This document shows, in pieces, positions 53,923 through 64,000 of a stretch of DNA of 64,000 nucleotides (position 1 is its first letter; every line of letters begins with the position of its first letter). This DNA comes from Chitinophagaceae bacterium 26-R-25. Its GTDB lineage: Bacteria > Bacteroidota > Bacteroidia > Chitinophagales > Chitinophagaceae. Below the pieces are notes generated by a model. That model was not told the origin of the DNA. It ran no database searches and was given only the letters and a program-made list of their open reading frames with translations. The position numbers were made by a program, and so were the translations under genes. The DNA is taken from the NCBI GenBank assembly GCA_029906195.1, contig JARWSJ010000001.1, positions 682,001 through 746,000 on the forward strand. Direction: 5' to 3'.

Positions 53923-55848
53923 ATGAAAAGAACGTTAGCTACGGCTTTTTTAGGACTTGGATCACTTGCTTTTTTCTCTGCAAAATCGCAAACCACGCAG
54001 CTTTCATGGTCGCAGCGTGCAGGCAATACCATTATGCAGGCATGGCCCGATTCATTGGTGAAAGAAAGTGCACATGAAGCAAGATGGACATATGATCTTG
54101 GTGTAATGTATGAAGGACTAAGAGGGCTATGGTACAATACCGGCAACGGTGACTATTTCAAGTTCATCGAAAAGCGCATGGACTTTTTTGTAAACAATGA
54201 CGGAAGCATTAAAACTTACAAACAAGACGAATACAATATTGATAATATACTGCTGGGCCGTTCAGTGCTGACAGCGTTCCGTGTTACGGACAAAGAAAAA
54301 TACTACAAAGCAGTGGTTAATCTGCGCGAGCAGTTGAAGTCGCAACCACGTACAAATGATGGCGGCTTCTGGCATAAGAAAAGATATCCTTACCAGATGT
54401 GGTTGGATGGTTTGTACATGGGCGAGCCCTTTTATGTTGAGTATGCTGCTCAGTTCAATGATACTGCCGCTTTCAATGATATCGCAAAGCAGTTCATTTT
54501 GATGGAAGAACATTCACGCGATAGCAAAACGGGTTTGATGTATCATGGCTGGGACGAATCAAAAGAACAAAAATGGGCAGATAAAACAACCGGAAGATCG
54601 CCAAATTTCTGGGCGCGTGCAATGGGCTGGTACGGTGCTGCATTGGTTGACGTGCTGGAAACTTTCCCCATCAACCATCCAAAACGAAAAGCATTGGTTG
54701 ACATTTTAACAAGATATGCTGCTGCCATACAAAAAGTGCAGGATGCAAAAACAGGTTTGTGGTGGGATGTGCTGGACAAGCCAAATGTGAAACCAAACTA
54801 CTTTGAAGCCTCGGCGAGCTGCCAGTTTGTATATACCTACGCGAAGGCTGTTAGATTGGGGCTGCTGCCACAGTCCTATCTTTCTGTTGCGCAAAAAGGA
54901 TACAAAGGCATTCTTGCTGAGTTCGTGAAAAGCGATGGCAAAGATGGCATGACACTGGACGGAACCGTGAGTGTGAGCGGTCTTGGCGGCAATCCATATC
55001 GCGATGGAAGTTTTGAGTACTACATGAGTGAAAAAGTGGTGCGCAACGATCAGAAAGGCTTGGGTGCTTTTTTACAAATGAGCAACGAAATGGATATCGC
55101 CGCAATGCCAAAACCCGGCAAAGGAAAGACAGTGTTGCTGGATAGCTATTTCAACAACGAAACAAAAAAAGATGCCGCGGGAATCACACGTCCCTTCCAT
55201 TACAAATGGGAAGAGTTGAGGTACGAAGGCTTTTCTATATGGGGACATACTTTCAAATCTGCAGGTGCAAGTCTCGCAACATTAAATGTAGCGCCAACTG
55301 CTGCAAATCTTAAAAAGGCCAACGTGTACATCGTCGTTGATCCGGACACAAAAGCCGAAGCGCCAAATCCAAACTATATGGATGAGGCATCTGCGCAAAA
55401 CATTTACAACTGGGTGAAAAATGGCGGCGTATTGGTAATGATGATGAATGATTCTGCGAATACAGAGTTTGCACATTTCAATATACTGGCAGATAAATTC
55501 GGCATTCATTTCAATCCGGATCTACGAAACCATGTAATTGGCAATGCTATTGAACCAGGGATAATGACTATTCCTGCTGGTGATAAAATTTTTACAAATA
55601 CCAAAAAGGTTTACCTGAAAGATATCTGTACAATGACATTGAAAGCGCCTGCTACAGCACATTTTACCAATAAAGGTGATGTGATAATGGCAGTAGCCAA
55701 AGTGGGCAAGGGGACTGTATTTGCCGTAGGAGATCCATGGTTGTACAATGAGTACACCGATGGAAGAAAACATAATGATGATATCAACAACTACGCCGCA
55801 GCAAAGGATCTTGCTAACCGGTTGTTGCAGCAAGCCACAGCAAAGTAG
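53923..55848 (+). CDS. GH105 unsaturated rhamnogalacturonyl/galacturonyl hydrolase with C-terminal DUF4350-like domain
   Basis: This 641-residue exported enzyme has the signal FLGLGSLAFFSAKSQ. Residues about 25-390 form the GH105 (alpha/alpha)6 barrel: WTYDLGVMYEGLRGLWYNTG, YNIDNILLGRSVLTAFRVTD, YQMWLDGLYMGEPFYVEYAA with the catalytic Asp, FWARAMGWYGAALVDVLE, and NPYRDGSFEYYMSE. It removes the unsaturated uronic acid left by pectin lyases. Residues about 400-641 are a separate ThuA/DUF4350-like class-I-amidotransferase-type fold (TVLLDSYFNNETKKD, NGGVLVMMMNDSANTEFAHF, VFAVGDPWLYNEY). The extra domain's job is unknown. Confidence 0.92.
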   Translation: MKRTLATAFLGLGSLAFFSAKSQTTQLSWSQRAGNTIMQAWPDSLVKESAHEARWTYDLGVMYEGLRGLWYNTGNGDYFKFIEKRMDFFVNNDGSIKTYKQDEYNIDNILLGRSVLTAFRVTDKEKYYKAVVNLREQLKSQPRTNDGGFWHKKRYPYQMWLDGLYMGEPFYVEYAAQFNDTAAFNDIAKQFILMEEHSRDSKTGLMYHGWDESKEQKWADKTTGRSPNFWARAMGWYGAALVDVLETFPINHPKRKALVDILTRYAAAIQKVQDAKTGLWWDVLDKPNVKPNYFEASASCQFVYTYAKAVRLGLLPQSYLSVAQKGYKGILAEFVKSDGKDGMTLDGTVSVSGLGGNPYRDGSFEYYMSEKVVRNDQKGLGAFLQMSNEMDIAAMPKPGKGKTVLLDSYFNNETKKDAAGITRPFHYKWEELRYEGFSIWGHTFKSAGASLATLNVAPTAANLKKANVYIVVDPDTKAEAPNPNYMDEASAQNIYNWVKNGGVLVMMMNDSANTEFAHFNILADKFGIHFNPDLRNHVIGNAIEPGIMTIPAGDKIFTNTKKVYLKDICTMTLKAPATAHFTNKGDVIMAVAKVGKGTVFAVGDPWLYNEYTDGRKHNDDINNYAAAKDLANRLLQQATAK

Positions 55849-56032
55849 TTGCTCTGCAAGGCTTGTAGTAGATGTATTCTGTTGTCTTCGACAACACAAA
55901 AATCGCCGGAGGCGATAGAATAGGCCTCCGAAGCTGGAAGCTTCGGAGAGCAGGGAGTTGTTGCAACAAGCGGCTGCAAAGTAGTTTCGGTGTTGCAGAG
56001 ACCTGACAGGTTTCTAAAAACCTGTCAGGTCT
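55819..56032. repeat. Echo of the GH105 3' end plus three hairpins
   Basis: The last codons of GH105 (TTGTTGCAGCAAGC...GCAAAGTAG, to 55848) are repeated at about 55957-55984 as TTGTTGCAACAAGC...GCAAAGTAG, which again would read LLQQA-A-AK-stop. The 108 bases between hold the palindrome CTCCGAAGCT/AGCTTCGGAG (55926-55948). Directly after the echo lies the second copy of the AGACCTGACAGG hairpin (55999-56032; arms 55999-56013 and 56018-56032), identical in its arms to 2193-2225. It is either a small inserted element with duplicated flank or the residue of a lost tandem gene copy. Confidence 0.65.
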
Positions 56033-56090
56033 TGCTCTCCGCGAGTTTAAACAAAAACACATTTCAGCGAATAAAAGAGAACGTAAGTGT

Positions 56091-57533
56091 ATGAAACAAT
56101 TTTTGAACGAAGATTTTTTATTGAGCAATAAGACCGCTCAGCGCTTATACCACGATTTTGCAAAGCAAATGCCGATCATCGATTATCATTGCCATTTGCC
56201 GCAACAGCAGATTGCAGAGAATAAGATATTCGAAAACCTTACACAGATATGGTTGTACGGCGATCACTACAAGTGGAGGGCAATGCGTACAAACGGCATC
56301 GACGAAAGCTATTGCACAGGTTCAAAAAGCGATGAAGAAAAATTCCAACAGTGGGCCGCAACTGTTCCTTACACTTTACGCAATCCTTTATATCACTGGA
56401 CACATCTCGAGTTGCAACGCTACTTTGATGTGCACGAAATACTAAACCCAGAAACAGCCAAGGCGATTTATGAAGAGTGTTCTGCAAAATTGAGAACGCC
56501 CGATTATTCCGTTCGCAGCCTGATGCGTAAGATGAATGTGAAACTGGTTTGTACAACAGATGATCCTGTCGACGATTTGTTTTTTCATAAACAACTGTTG
56601 AATGAAGGATTTGAAATAGGCGTGAAGCCTGCTTATCGTCCGGATATGGCGATGAACATCGATGATCCTGCAGCGTTCAACAACTACGTAGCAAGATTGG
56701 AAAAAGCGGCTGACATGTCAATCGCAACTTACGATGATCATATTGAAGCTTTGAAAAGCCGTCACGATTATTTTGCAGCAAATGGGTGCAGCGTATCTGA
56801 CCACGGCATCGAGCAGATATATGCAGAAGACTTTACGCCTGCGGAGATCAATGCGATCTTCACAAAAGTGCGCAGCGGTAAAAGAGCTGATGATCTGGAG
56901 ATCAGAAAATTCAAGTCTGCCATGCTCATTGCATTTGCAGAATGGGATCATGAGAAAGGCTGGGCGCAACAGTTCCACCTTGGGGCATTGCGTAACAACA
57001 ACAGTCGCAGATTACGTGAACTGGGCGCAGATACGGGTTGGGACTCTATCGGTGATTTTGCACAAGGTCGTGCATTGTCAAAATTCTTAAACAGGCTGGA
57101 TAACAACAATACACTGGCGAAGACAATCCTGTACAACTTGAATCCTGCCGACAATGAGTTGATGGCAACAATGATCGGCAATTTCAACGATGGTTCTTCC
57201 GCAGGAAAAATCCAATGGGGATCGGGCTGGTGGTTCCTTGATCAGAAAGATGGCATGACAAAACAATTGAACGCCTTATCGAATATGGGACTTTTGAGCC
57301 GCTTCGTAGGAATGTTAACCGACTCAAGGAGTTTCTTGTCTTACCCTCGTCATGAATATTTCCGCAGAATCATCTGCAATCTGTTTGGCGAAGAAATAGA
57401 AAATGGCGAACTGCCAAACGATATAGCCTGGGTAGGAAAGATCATCCAGGATATTTGCTACAACAATGCGAAAGAGTATTTCAACTGGCAGCATCTTGAT
57501 GTAAACAAAACAGCAACTGAAAAAGCATTTTGA
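56091..57533 (+). CDS. uxaC: Glucuronate/galacturonate isomerase UxaC
   Basis: This 480-residue amidohydrolase-fold isomerase converts D-galacturonate to D-tagaturonate (and glucuronate to fructuronate). Metal ligands are H33 and H35 in MPIIDYHCHLP. Other family blocks are TQIWLYGDHYKWRAMRTNGI, LVCTTDDPVDDL, VSDHGIEQIYAEDFTPAEIN, QFHLGALRNNNSR and WWFLDQKDGM. The length is close to E. coli UxaC (470). The transporter that follows starts 2 bases after its stop. Confidence 0.97.
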   Translation: MKQFLNEDFLLSNKTAQRLYHDFAKQMPIIDYHCHLPQQQIAENKIFENLTQIWLYGDHYKWRAMRTNGIDESYCTGSKSDEEKFQQWAATVPYTLRNPLYHWTHLELQRYFDVHEILNPETAKAIYEECSAKLRTPDYSVRSLMRKMNVKLVCTTDDPVDDLFFHKQLLNEGFEIGVKPAYRPDMAMNIDDPAAFNNYVARLEKAADMSIATYDDHIEALKSRHDYFAANGCSVSDHGIEQIYAEDFTPAEINAIFTKVRSGKRADDLEIRKFKSAMLIAFAEWDHEKGWAQQFHLGALRNNNSRRLRELGADTGWDSIGDFAQGRALSKFLNRLDNNNTLAKTILYNLNPADNELMATMIGNFNDGSSAGKIQWGSGWWFLDQKDGMTKQLNALSNMGLLSRFVGMLTDSRSFLSYPRHEYFRRIICNLFGEEIENGELPNDIAWVGKIIQDICYNNAKEYFNWQHLDVNKTATEKAF

Positions 57534-57535
57534 TA

Positions 57536-59459
<1,924 letters not shown>

Positions 59460-60455
59460 ATGGAAGAATCCCGCATTGCAACGCCCATAGGGACTACGTT
59501 GGACAGGTTCATTAAGAACAACCAGGAAAATTTTAAGTATGCAACAGGTGAACTGTCGCAGTTGTTGCGTGATATTGCCCTTGCCTCAAAGGTGGTAAAC
59601 CGAGAAGTGAGCAAGGCAGGTCTTGTTGACATCATCGGTACATTGGATGCTCAAAACAGCGGTGGTGAGCAACAGAAAAAACTGGACGTTCTGGCGAATA
59701 TCCGGTTTACCCGAGCGTTGAAAAAAGGAGGGGAGGCATGTGCGTTGATTTCGGAAGAAAACGATTCTTACGAAGAGTTGAACAGAGACGGCAAATATAT
59801 CATTGCCATCGATCCGCTGGATGGATCGTCAAACATTGACGTGAACGTTTCCGTAGGAACGATCTTTTCTATTTATCGCCGCAAAACCGAAGTAGGAACT
59901 CCTATTCAGGAAATTGATGTTTTGCAGAAAGGCACTGAACAGGTCGCGGCAGGATACGTGTTATACGGCGCATCTACTATGCTGGTATTTACAACCGGTC
60001 ACGGTGTAAACGGCTTTACTTACGAACAATCTCTTGGTGAATATTTTCTTTCTAATGCAGATATGAAAATTCCTAAAGACGGCAGCATTTATTCCATCAA
60101 TGAAGGGTTGTCAAAGGACTTTTTGCCGTCTGTAACATCTTATATTGACTGGTGCAAAGAACAATCTTTTAACGCGAGATATGTTGGATCGCTTGTCGCA
60201 GATTTTCATCGCAACCTTTTGAAAGGCGGTATTTATATTTATCCTGCTACTACAAAAAAAGCAGAAGGAAAACTGCGACTGATCTACGAATGCAACCCGC
60301 TTTCCTTTATTACAGAACAGGCCGGCGGTCTGGCAACGGATGGCCATGGAAGAATTATGGAAATTCAACCAACGACGTTGCATCAGCGTTCACCGTTCTA
60401 TGTGGGATCTGAAAAACTGGTGGAAAGGGCGAATGCAGGAAGCAAGGTGAAATAG
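59460..60455 (+). CDS. fbp: Fructose-1,6-bisphosphatase class I
   Basis: This 331-residue cytoplasmic enzyme hydrolyses fructose-1,6-bisphosphate to fructose-6-phosphate. The metal-binding blocks are ALISEENDSYEELN and IAIDPLDGSSNIDVNVSVGT; substrate blocks are AGYVLYGASTMLVFTTGHGV and ARYVGSLVADFHRNLLKGGI; the end has LRLIYECNPLSFITEQAGG. The length is normal. Its place between the galacturonate transporter and uxaA/uxaB suggests a gluconeogenic need during growth on uronic acids, which enter metabolism at pyruvate and glyceraldehyde-3-phosphate. Confidence 0.96.
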   Translation: MEESRIATPIGTTLDRFIKNNQENFKYATGELSQLLRDIALASKVVNREVSKAGLVDIIGTLDAQNSGGEQQKKLDVLANIRFTRALKKGGEACALISEENDSYEELNRDGKYIIAIDPLDGSSNIDVNVSVGTIFSIYRRKTEVGTPIQEIDVLQKGTEQVAAGYVLYGASTMLVFTTGHGVNGFTYEQSLGEYFLSNADMKIPKDGSIYSINEGLSKDFLPSVTSYIDWCKEQSFNARYVGSLVADFHRNLLKGGIYIYPATTKKAEGKLRLIYECNPLSFITEQAGGLATDGHGRIMEIQPTTLHQRSPFYVGSEKLVERANAGSKVK

Positions 60456-60457
60456 TG

Positions 60458-60528
60458 TGCTTAACGCCAAACGCCTAATGCTAAACGCTGTTGCATTGCG
60501 TTGGGCATTAGGCGTTTGGCATTAAGCA
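60458..60528. terminator. Long AACGC-unit hairpin between convergent fbp and uxaA
   Basis: TGCTTAACGCCAAACGCCTA... (60458-60488) pairs with the inverse ...TAGGCGTTTGGCATTAAGCA (60493-60528) over about 30 bases with few mismatches and almost no loop. Its position between two stop codons suits a bidirectional terminator. The unit also places it in the AACGC repeat class at 19258, 20550 and 63885. Confidence 0.75.
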
Positions 60529-60532
60529 TTTA

Positions 60533-62185
60533 TTACAAAGAAATCCCTCTCTTCCACGGAATGAAATCATCCTGCCCGTGTTGAACCGCAGCCACTTCAA
60601 TGTCGCCGCTGGCAACGCCAATCACGTATTCAAGGATTCTTTCTCCCGCTTGTTGAATTGTTTCTTCGCCTTCAATTATTGACCCGGTATTGATGTCGAT
60701 GATATCGCGCATTTTATCAAACAATGCAGTGTTGCTGGAAAGTTTAGCAACCGGTGTGATCGGGTTTCCTGTTGGCGTACCGAGACCTGTTGTAAACAAT
60801 ACGATGTTTGCGCCAGATGCTACTTCGGCAGTAGTAGACTCTACATCATTGCCTGGAGTGCAAAGAAGGTTAAGGCCCGGTTTTGTTAATCTTTCGGTGT
60901 AATCCAACACGTCAACAACCGGAGAAGTACCGCCTTTTTTTGCAGCGCCTGCAGATTTGATCGCATCAGTAATCAAGCCATCCTTGATATTACCGGGCGA
61001 AGGATTCATGTCAAAGCCCGAACCAACTGCAATAGCTTTCTGATTGTAGGTTCGCATGAGATGTGAGAAGCGTTCTGCACCTTCAGTTGATACACATCTG
61101 TCACTGAGGTTTTGCTCCACGCCGCACAATTCAGGGAACTCAGATAATATTACGGAGCCGCCAAGTGCCACCAATAAATCTGATGTATAACCAATTGCAG
61201 GATTTGCAGAGATGCCGGAGAACCCATCCGAGCCGCCACACTCAAGGCCTATGCAAAGTTTGCTCAGCGGTGATGGTTTTCTTTCTACTTTGTTTGCTTC
61301 TATCAAGCCTGCGAATGTTTGCTTCAACGCAAGTGATAAAAAGTCTGATTCTTTACCCACTCTTTGCTGCTCCAAAATGAAAAGCGGTTTATCAAAGTCA
61401 GGAATGCGTTTTTGTATTTCTTCCTGCAAAATGCTTACCTGTGCGTTCTGGCAACCGAGGCTCATGATGGTTGCACCTGCTACGTTCGGGTGCGTGATGT
61501 AGCCCGCCAGCAATGCGCACAATGCCTGAGCGTCCTGTCTCGTACCACCGCATCCACCTTCATGCGTGAGGAATTTCACACCACTAACGTTATTGAATAA
61601 GCGCTGCGACTTTTGCTTGCTGTAATCTGTTTCGATGTCTGCTTGCAAAATATCTTCAACGCTTTTGCCTGATTTGTATAATTCAATTAATTGTTGCGAC
61701 TGGTTTTGATAAGTGACGTTTCTTCCATAGCCAAGATCATTTACCAGCGCTTGTTGCAGCACTTGCAGATTTCTGTTTTCACAAAAAACCATTGGTATCA
61801 CCAGCCAGTAATTTGCAGTACCCACGCTACCATCCTTACGGTGAAAGCCGTTGAATGTGCGGTCCGCAAATTTTGATACGTCCGGTTTTACCCAATTGGT
61901 TTTTCTTTCGCCTGTTGTAAAATCGCTGGATGCGTGTTTGATGTTGCCGGTAGTGATCAGGCTTCCTTTTGCAAGGTTTTCCTGCGCCTTGCCAACAAGA
62001 ACGCCATATATAAAAATGGAATCGCCGGCTTTAAGATCGGTGGTTAGAAATTTATGTTTTGCTGCGACATCATTTTGTAAAGTATAAGTGTCGCCGTTGA
62101 AAGAAATGCTTTCACCTTTTTTCAAGTCGGTCAGTGCTACCAATACATTGTCGCTATCGTGAACTTTTAAAACTCTTTGCTTCAT
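60533..62185 (-). CDS. uxaA: D-altronate dehydratase UxaA
   Basis: This 550-residue cytoplasmic enzyme dehydrates D-altronate to 2-keto-3-deoxygluconate. It combines an N-terminal SAF domain (about 1-85, VALTDLKKGESISFN) and a large C-terminal UxaA domain with FHRKDGSVGTANYWLVIPMV, LTHEGGCGGTRQDAQALCAL, MSLGCQNAQVS, CIGLECGGSDGFSGISANPA and LCTPGNDVESTTAEVASGAN. It is a little longer than E. coli UxaA (495). It is co-directional with uxaB upstream (11-base gap). Confidence 0.96.
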   Translation of the reverse strand: MKQRVLKVHDSDNVLVALTDLKKGESISFNGDTYTLQNDVAAKHKFLTTDLKAGDSIFIYGVLVGKAQENLAKGSLITTGNIKHASSDFTTGERKTNWVKPDVSKFADRTFNGFHRKDGSVGTANYWLVIPMVFCENRNLQVLQQALVNDLGYGRNVTYQNQSQQLIELYKSGKSVEDILQADIETDYSKQKSQRLFNNVSGVKFLTHEGGCGGTRQDAQALCALLAGYITHPNVAGATIMSLGCQNAQVSILQEEIQKRIPDFDKPLFILEQQRVGKESDFLSLALKQTFAGLIEANKVERKPSPLSKLCIGLECGGSDGFSGISANPAIGYTSDLLVALGGSVILSEFPELCGVEQNLSDRCVSTEGAERFSHLMRTYNQKAIAVGSGFDMNPSPGNIKDGLITDAIKSAGAAKKGGTSPVVDVLDYTERLTKPGLNLLCTPGNDVESTTAEVASGANIVLFTTGLGTPTGNPITPVAKLSSNTALFDKMRDIIDINTGSIIEGEETIQQAGERILEYVIGVASGDIEVAAVQHGQDDFIPWKRGISL

Positions 62186-62196
62186 TGCTACTCCTT

Positions 62197-63705
62197 CTAT
62201 TTTACTGCTTGCAGAGAAGAAAGTGAGGCCATTGCTCCCTGCTGTTGAATGTCATAAAATTTTTCAGTTACTGTCTCTTCAAAACCTGCGAGTGAAGAAA
62301 GGTCTGCATCCCAAAGTTCGGTATTACGCAAAACATTTGTAATTACCTGCTCCGGCGCATTGTTTTGCCATTGCTCATAAAAATATCCGGCTTTATCGTC
62401 ATTGATGTGGTACTCAACTCCGTTGTGCGAACCATAATATTTCTCGCCTTCCTTTTTTACCGGTTTGGTAAACAAAAGATACGCTGCAAAACCAAGTGCG
62501 TAATGTTGCGGCACGTTGTTGAACAGCTTGTAATACTGCTGTAATACTGGAATGGTGCGCATTTTCAGCTTCGATGTGTACTGCATGGTAATGCTTAGCC
62601 ATTGGTGCTGTATGAATGGATTTCTGAAACGGTCAAGCACTTGCTTGCCGAAATCCTGCGCAGCGCTTGCAGGTAATTGGTAAGGAATAGCAGGCGCAAT
62701 TTCGTTCAGCATCAGCTCGCTGATGAATGTTGACAACGCCTTATTTTCCATGCCTTCACGCACTGTTGCTACGCCGCTCAGGTAGGCAAGGCCACAGCTA
62801 AGTGTGTGCGTACCGTTCAGCAAACGGAGCTTCAATTCTTTGAACGTTTCAATATTGTCAGCAATGATCACGCCTTTATCTGCTTGTGCAAAAGACAAGA
62901 CTTCTTTTACTTTTTCATCACCTTCAATTGCCCACAAGCGATAAACTTCGCTCATGATGAGTAGTTCGTCTTTATAACCCAGCTCTGTTTCAAAACCTGC
63001 GAGAATATCTGCAGCTGGTTTGCCTGGCACGATTCTGTCCACAAGGGAATTGCAGAACCTGTTGTGTTGTTGCAACCAGTTGATAAAAGCAGGTTCCAAT
63101 TGATTGTATGCAGACAGTTCCAGTAAAATGGCCTTCAGTTTTTTGCCGTTATCAGTGATCAGCTCGGTTGGAACGATCACCATACCGCTTGCTGCGCTGC
63201 CATTGAAAGTTTGATAACGCTTGTATAGAACCGCCAGTAATTTTGCAGGGAAAGAAGAAGGTGCGCCTTCTGTAACGCTCTCTTTCACCAGCTGTATACC
63301 AACTTCTGTTGTATTGGAAATAATGATTTGCAGTTGAGGATTGGTCGCACAATCCAGTATTTCCTGCCATTGTTGTTTGGCAGAAAGTACACGGCTGATA
63401 GCAGAAGCGATGATGTTTTCTTCTACTTTCTGGCCGTCTTCAATACCTCTCACGCAAAGTGTATATAGATTATCCTGTTTGTCGAAAGCATCTGCACCGC
63501 CGGTGTCTGTAGATTTTACCACCACAATACGTCCGTTGAAAATACCGTTGCGGTTGGCTTTGTCGATAAAATAATCAGGAAGTCCGCGAAGTAAAACGCC
63601 GGTTCCAAATTGAAGCACTTTTTCCGGAAGGGATAAAATTTTGTCCGATGGCTGCTGTATGCCAGCAGGCAAGCTGTTCGTTAATGTGTTTTTTGAGAGC
63701 TGCAT
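62197..63705 (-). CDS. uxaB: Tagaturonate reductase UxaB (altronate oxidoreductase)
   Basis: This 502-residue NADH-dependent mannitol-dehydrogenase-family enzyme reduces D-tagaturonate to D-altronate. The Rossmann part begins KVLQFGTGVLLRGLPDYFID, with IVVVKSTDTGGADAF after it; central blocks are IISNTTEVGIQL and FCNSLVDRIVPGKPAADIL; the C-terminal domain has LRLLNGTHTLSCGLAYLSG, with the catalytic Lys/Asn/His region of the family. The length is normal (E. coli about 483). It is the first gene of a uxaB-uxaA unit with the candidate LacI-type site 112 bases upstream. Confidence 0.95.
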   Translation of the reverse strand: MQLSKNTLTNSLPAGIQQPSDKILSLPEKVLQFGTGVLLRGLPDYFIDKANRNGIFNGRIVVVKSTDTGGADAFDKQDNLYTLCVRGIEDGQKVEENIIASAISRVLSAKQQWQEILDCATNPQLQIIISNTTEVGIQLVKESVTEGAPSSFPAKLLAVLYKRYQTFNGSAASGMVIVPTELITDNGKKLKAILLELSAYNQLEPAFINWLQQHNRFCNSLVDRIVPGKPAADILAGFETELGYKDELLIMSEVYRLWAIEGDEKVKEVLSFAQADKGVIIADNIETFKELKLRLLNGTHTLSCGLAYLSGVATVREGMENKALSTFISELMLNEIAPAIPYQLPASAAQDFGKQVLDRFRNPFIQHQWLSITMQYTSKLKMRTIPVLQQYYKLFNNVPQHYALGFAAYLLFTKPVKKEGEKYYGSHNGVEYHINDDKAGYFYEQWQNNAPEQVITNVLRNTELWDADLSSLAGFEETVTEKFYDIQQQGAMASLSSLQAVK

Positions 63706-63816
63706 TGTTGCTACCTTTTTTTAATCCGTGAAAGCCTGATAGTCAGCGTCCTCCACAGAAGGATTTGAATATCAAACCTACGAAAAGTAGCGAAAAATGG
63801 GATGAATATTTACTCC

Positions 63817-63828
63817 AACGATTGCGTA
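63817..63828. promoter_or_regulatory. Candidate LacI-family operator upstream of uxaBA
   Basis: AACGATTGCGTA, identical to the sites at 20653 and 52127, lying 112 bases before the uxaB start. It is on the plus strand while the gene is on the minus strand, so orientation relative to the gene differs from the other three sites; a symmetric dimer site would tolerate this. Confidence 0.55.
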
Positions 63829-63884
63829 AAAGTCAAGGGAACACGGATTTTCAAGATTGTGATGATTTGGGATGATTTTTTTGT

Positions 63885-63942
63885 GCTCAAGGCTCAACGC
63901 AGAATGCCAAACGCCGGTGCCCTATGCGTTAGGCGTTAAGCG
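63885..63942. repeat. AACGC-unit inverted array
   Basis: GCTCAACGCAGAATGCCAAA... (from 63890) faces ATGCGTTAGGCGTTAAGCG (to 63942). It lies right next to the stop of the partial minus-strand frame at the window edge. Confidence 0.7.
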
Positions 63943-63999
63943 TTATCTCACCTTCAACTTTATTATCCCAAAATTACTAAACGTATAACCGATGGCTTC
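63943..63999 (-). CDS. Possible 3' end of a minus-strand gene cut by the window edge
   Basis: Reading minus from the edge, 18 codons EAIGYTFSNFGIIKLKVR end at TAA (63943-63945). The short alternating hydrophobic ending could be the last strands of an outer-membrane barrel, and the AACGC array begins right after the stop as it does after real genes in this window. Eighteen open codons can arise by chance. Confidence 0.3.
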   Translation of the reverse strand, partial: EAIGYTFSNFGIIKLKVR

Positions 64000-64000
64000 G

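Overview
The window looks like a chromosomal segment of a Bacteroidota bacterium, most likely a Chitinophagaceae-like member of the Chitinophagales. The evidence is three SusC/SusD outer-membrane pairs, many Sec-exported enzymes and lipoproteins (Cys after short signal peptides), few recognisable Shine-Dalgarno sites, LytTR/LytS-type signalling, TlpA/DUF4369 thioredoxins, and base composition that I estimate by eye as moderate. Genus-level placement is inference. I saw no rRNA, tRNA, CRISPR array, phage genes or transposase genes.

Layout. 1-1785 (-) is the N-terminal 595 codons of a secreted Ig-like repeat protein cut by the window edge. 2379-4200 (-) is a LytTR response regulator with its LytS-type kinase. 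4489-14384 (+) holds three TlpA/thioredoxin-like proteins, a kelch-like lipoprotein and SusC/SusD pair 1, a nutrient-uptake locus with redox proteins and no recognisable carbohydrate-active enzyme. 14540-20474 is a mixed stretch: an SRPBCC protein, a quinol-type nitric oxide reductase, a hypothetical protein, YqgE/AlgH and an acyltransferase.

20950-63705 is a large pectin island. SusC/SusD pair 2, a CE12-type rhamnogalacturonan acetylesterase, a decayed GH43/GH2 fusion, a sugar-acid dehydrogenase and a DUF5703 hydrolase point to rhamnogalacturonan side chains and backbone. A GntR-type regulator stands divergent from a full L-rhamnose operon (transporter, bifunctional aldolase/dehydrogenase, mutarotase, isomerase, kinase) that runs straight into lutABC. 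The encoded route is therefore rhamnose to DHAP plus L-lactate to pyruvate. SusC/SusD pair 3, a beta-helix surface lipoprotein, a PL1 pectate lyase, a LacI regulator, a GH28 polygalacturonase, a GH105 unsaturated uronyl hydrolase, uxaC, a hexuronate MFS transporter, fbp, uxaA and uxaB take homogalacturonan to 2-keto-3-deoxygluconate. KDG kinase and KDPG aldolase are not in the window.

Two non-coding layers stand out. First, a 12-base motif (AACGATTGCGTA, one variant ATCGATTGCGTA) occurs upstream of four pectin transcription units (SusC2, SusC3, GH28, uxaB) and was not found elsewhere by eye. It is a good candidate operator for the LacI regulator encoded in the island. Second, the intergenic spaces are full of repeats. 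There are REP/REPIN-like hairpins that start with GTAG and have different but self-complementary arms, and there are inverted pairs of tandem 7-10 base units whose unit sequence changes from gap to gap.
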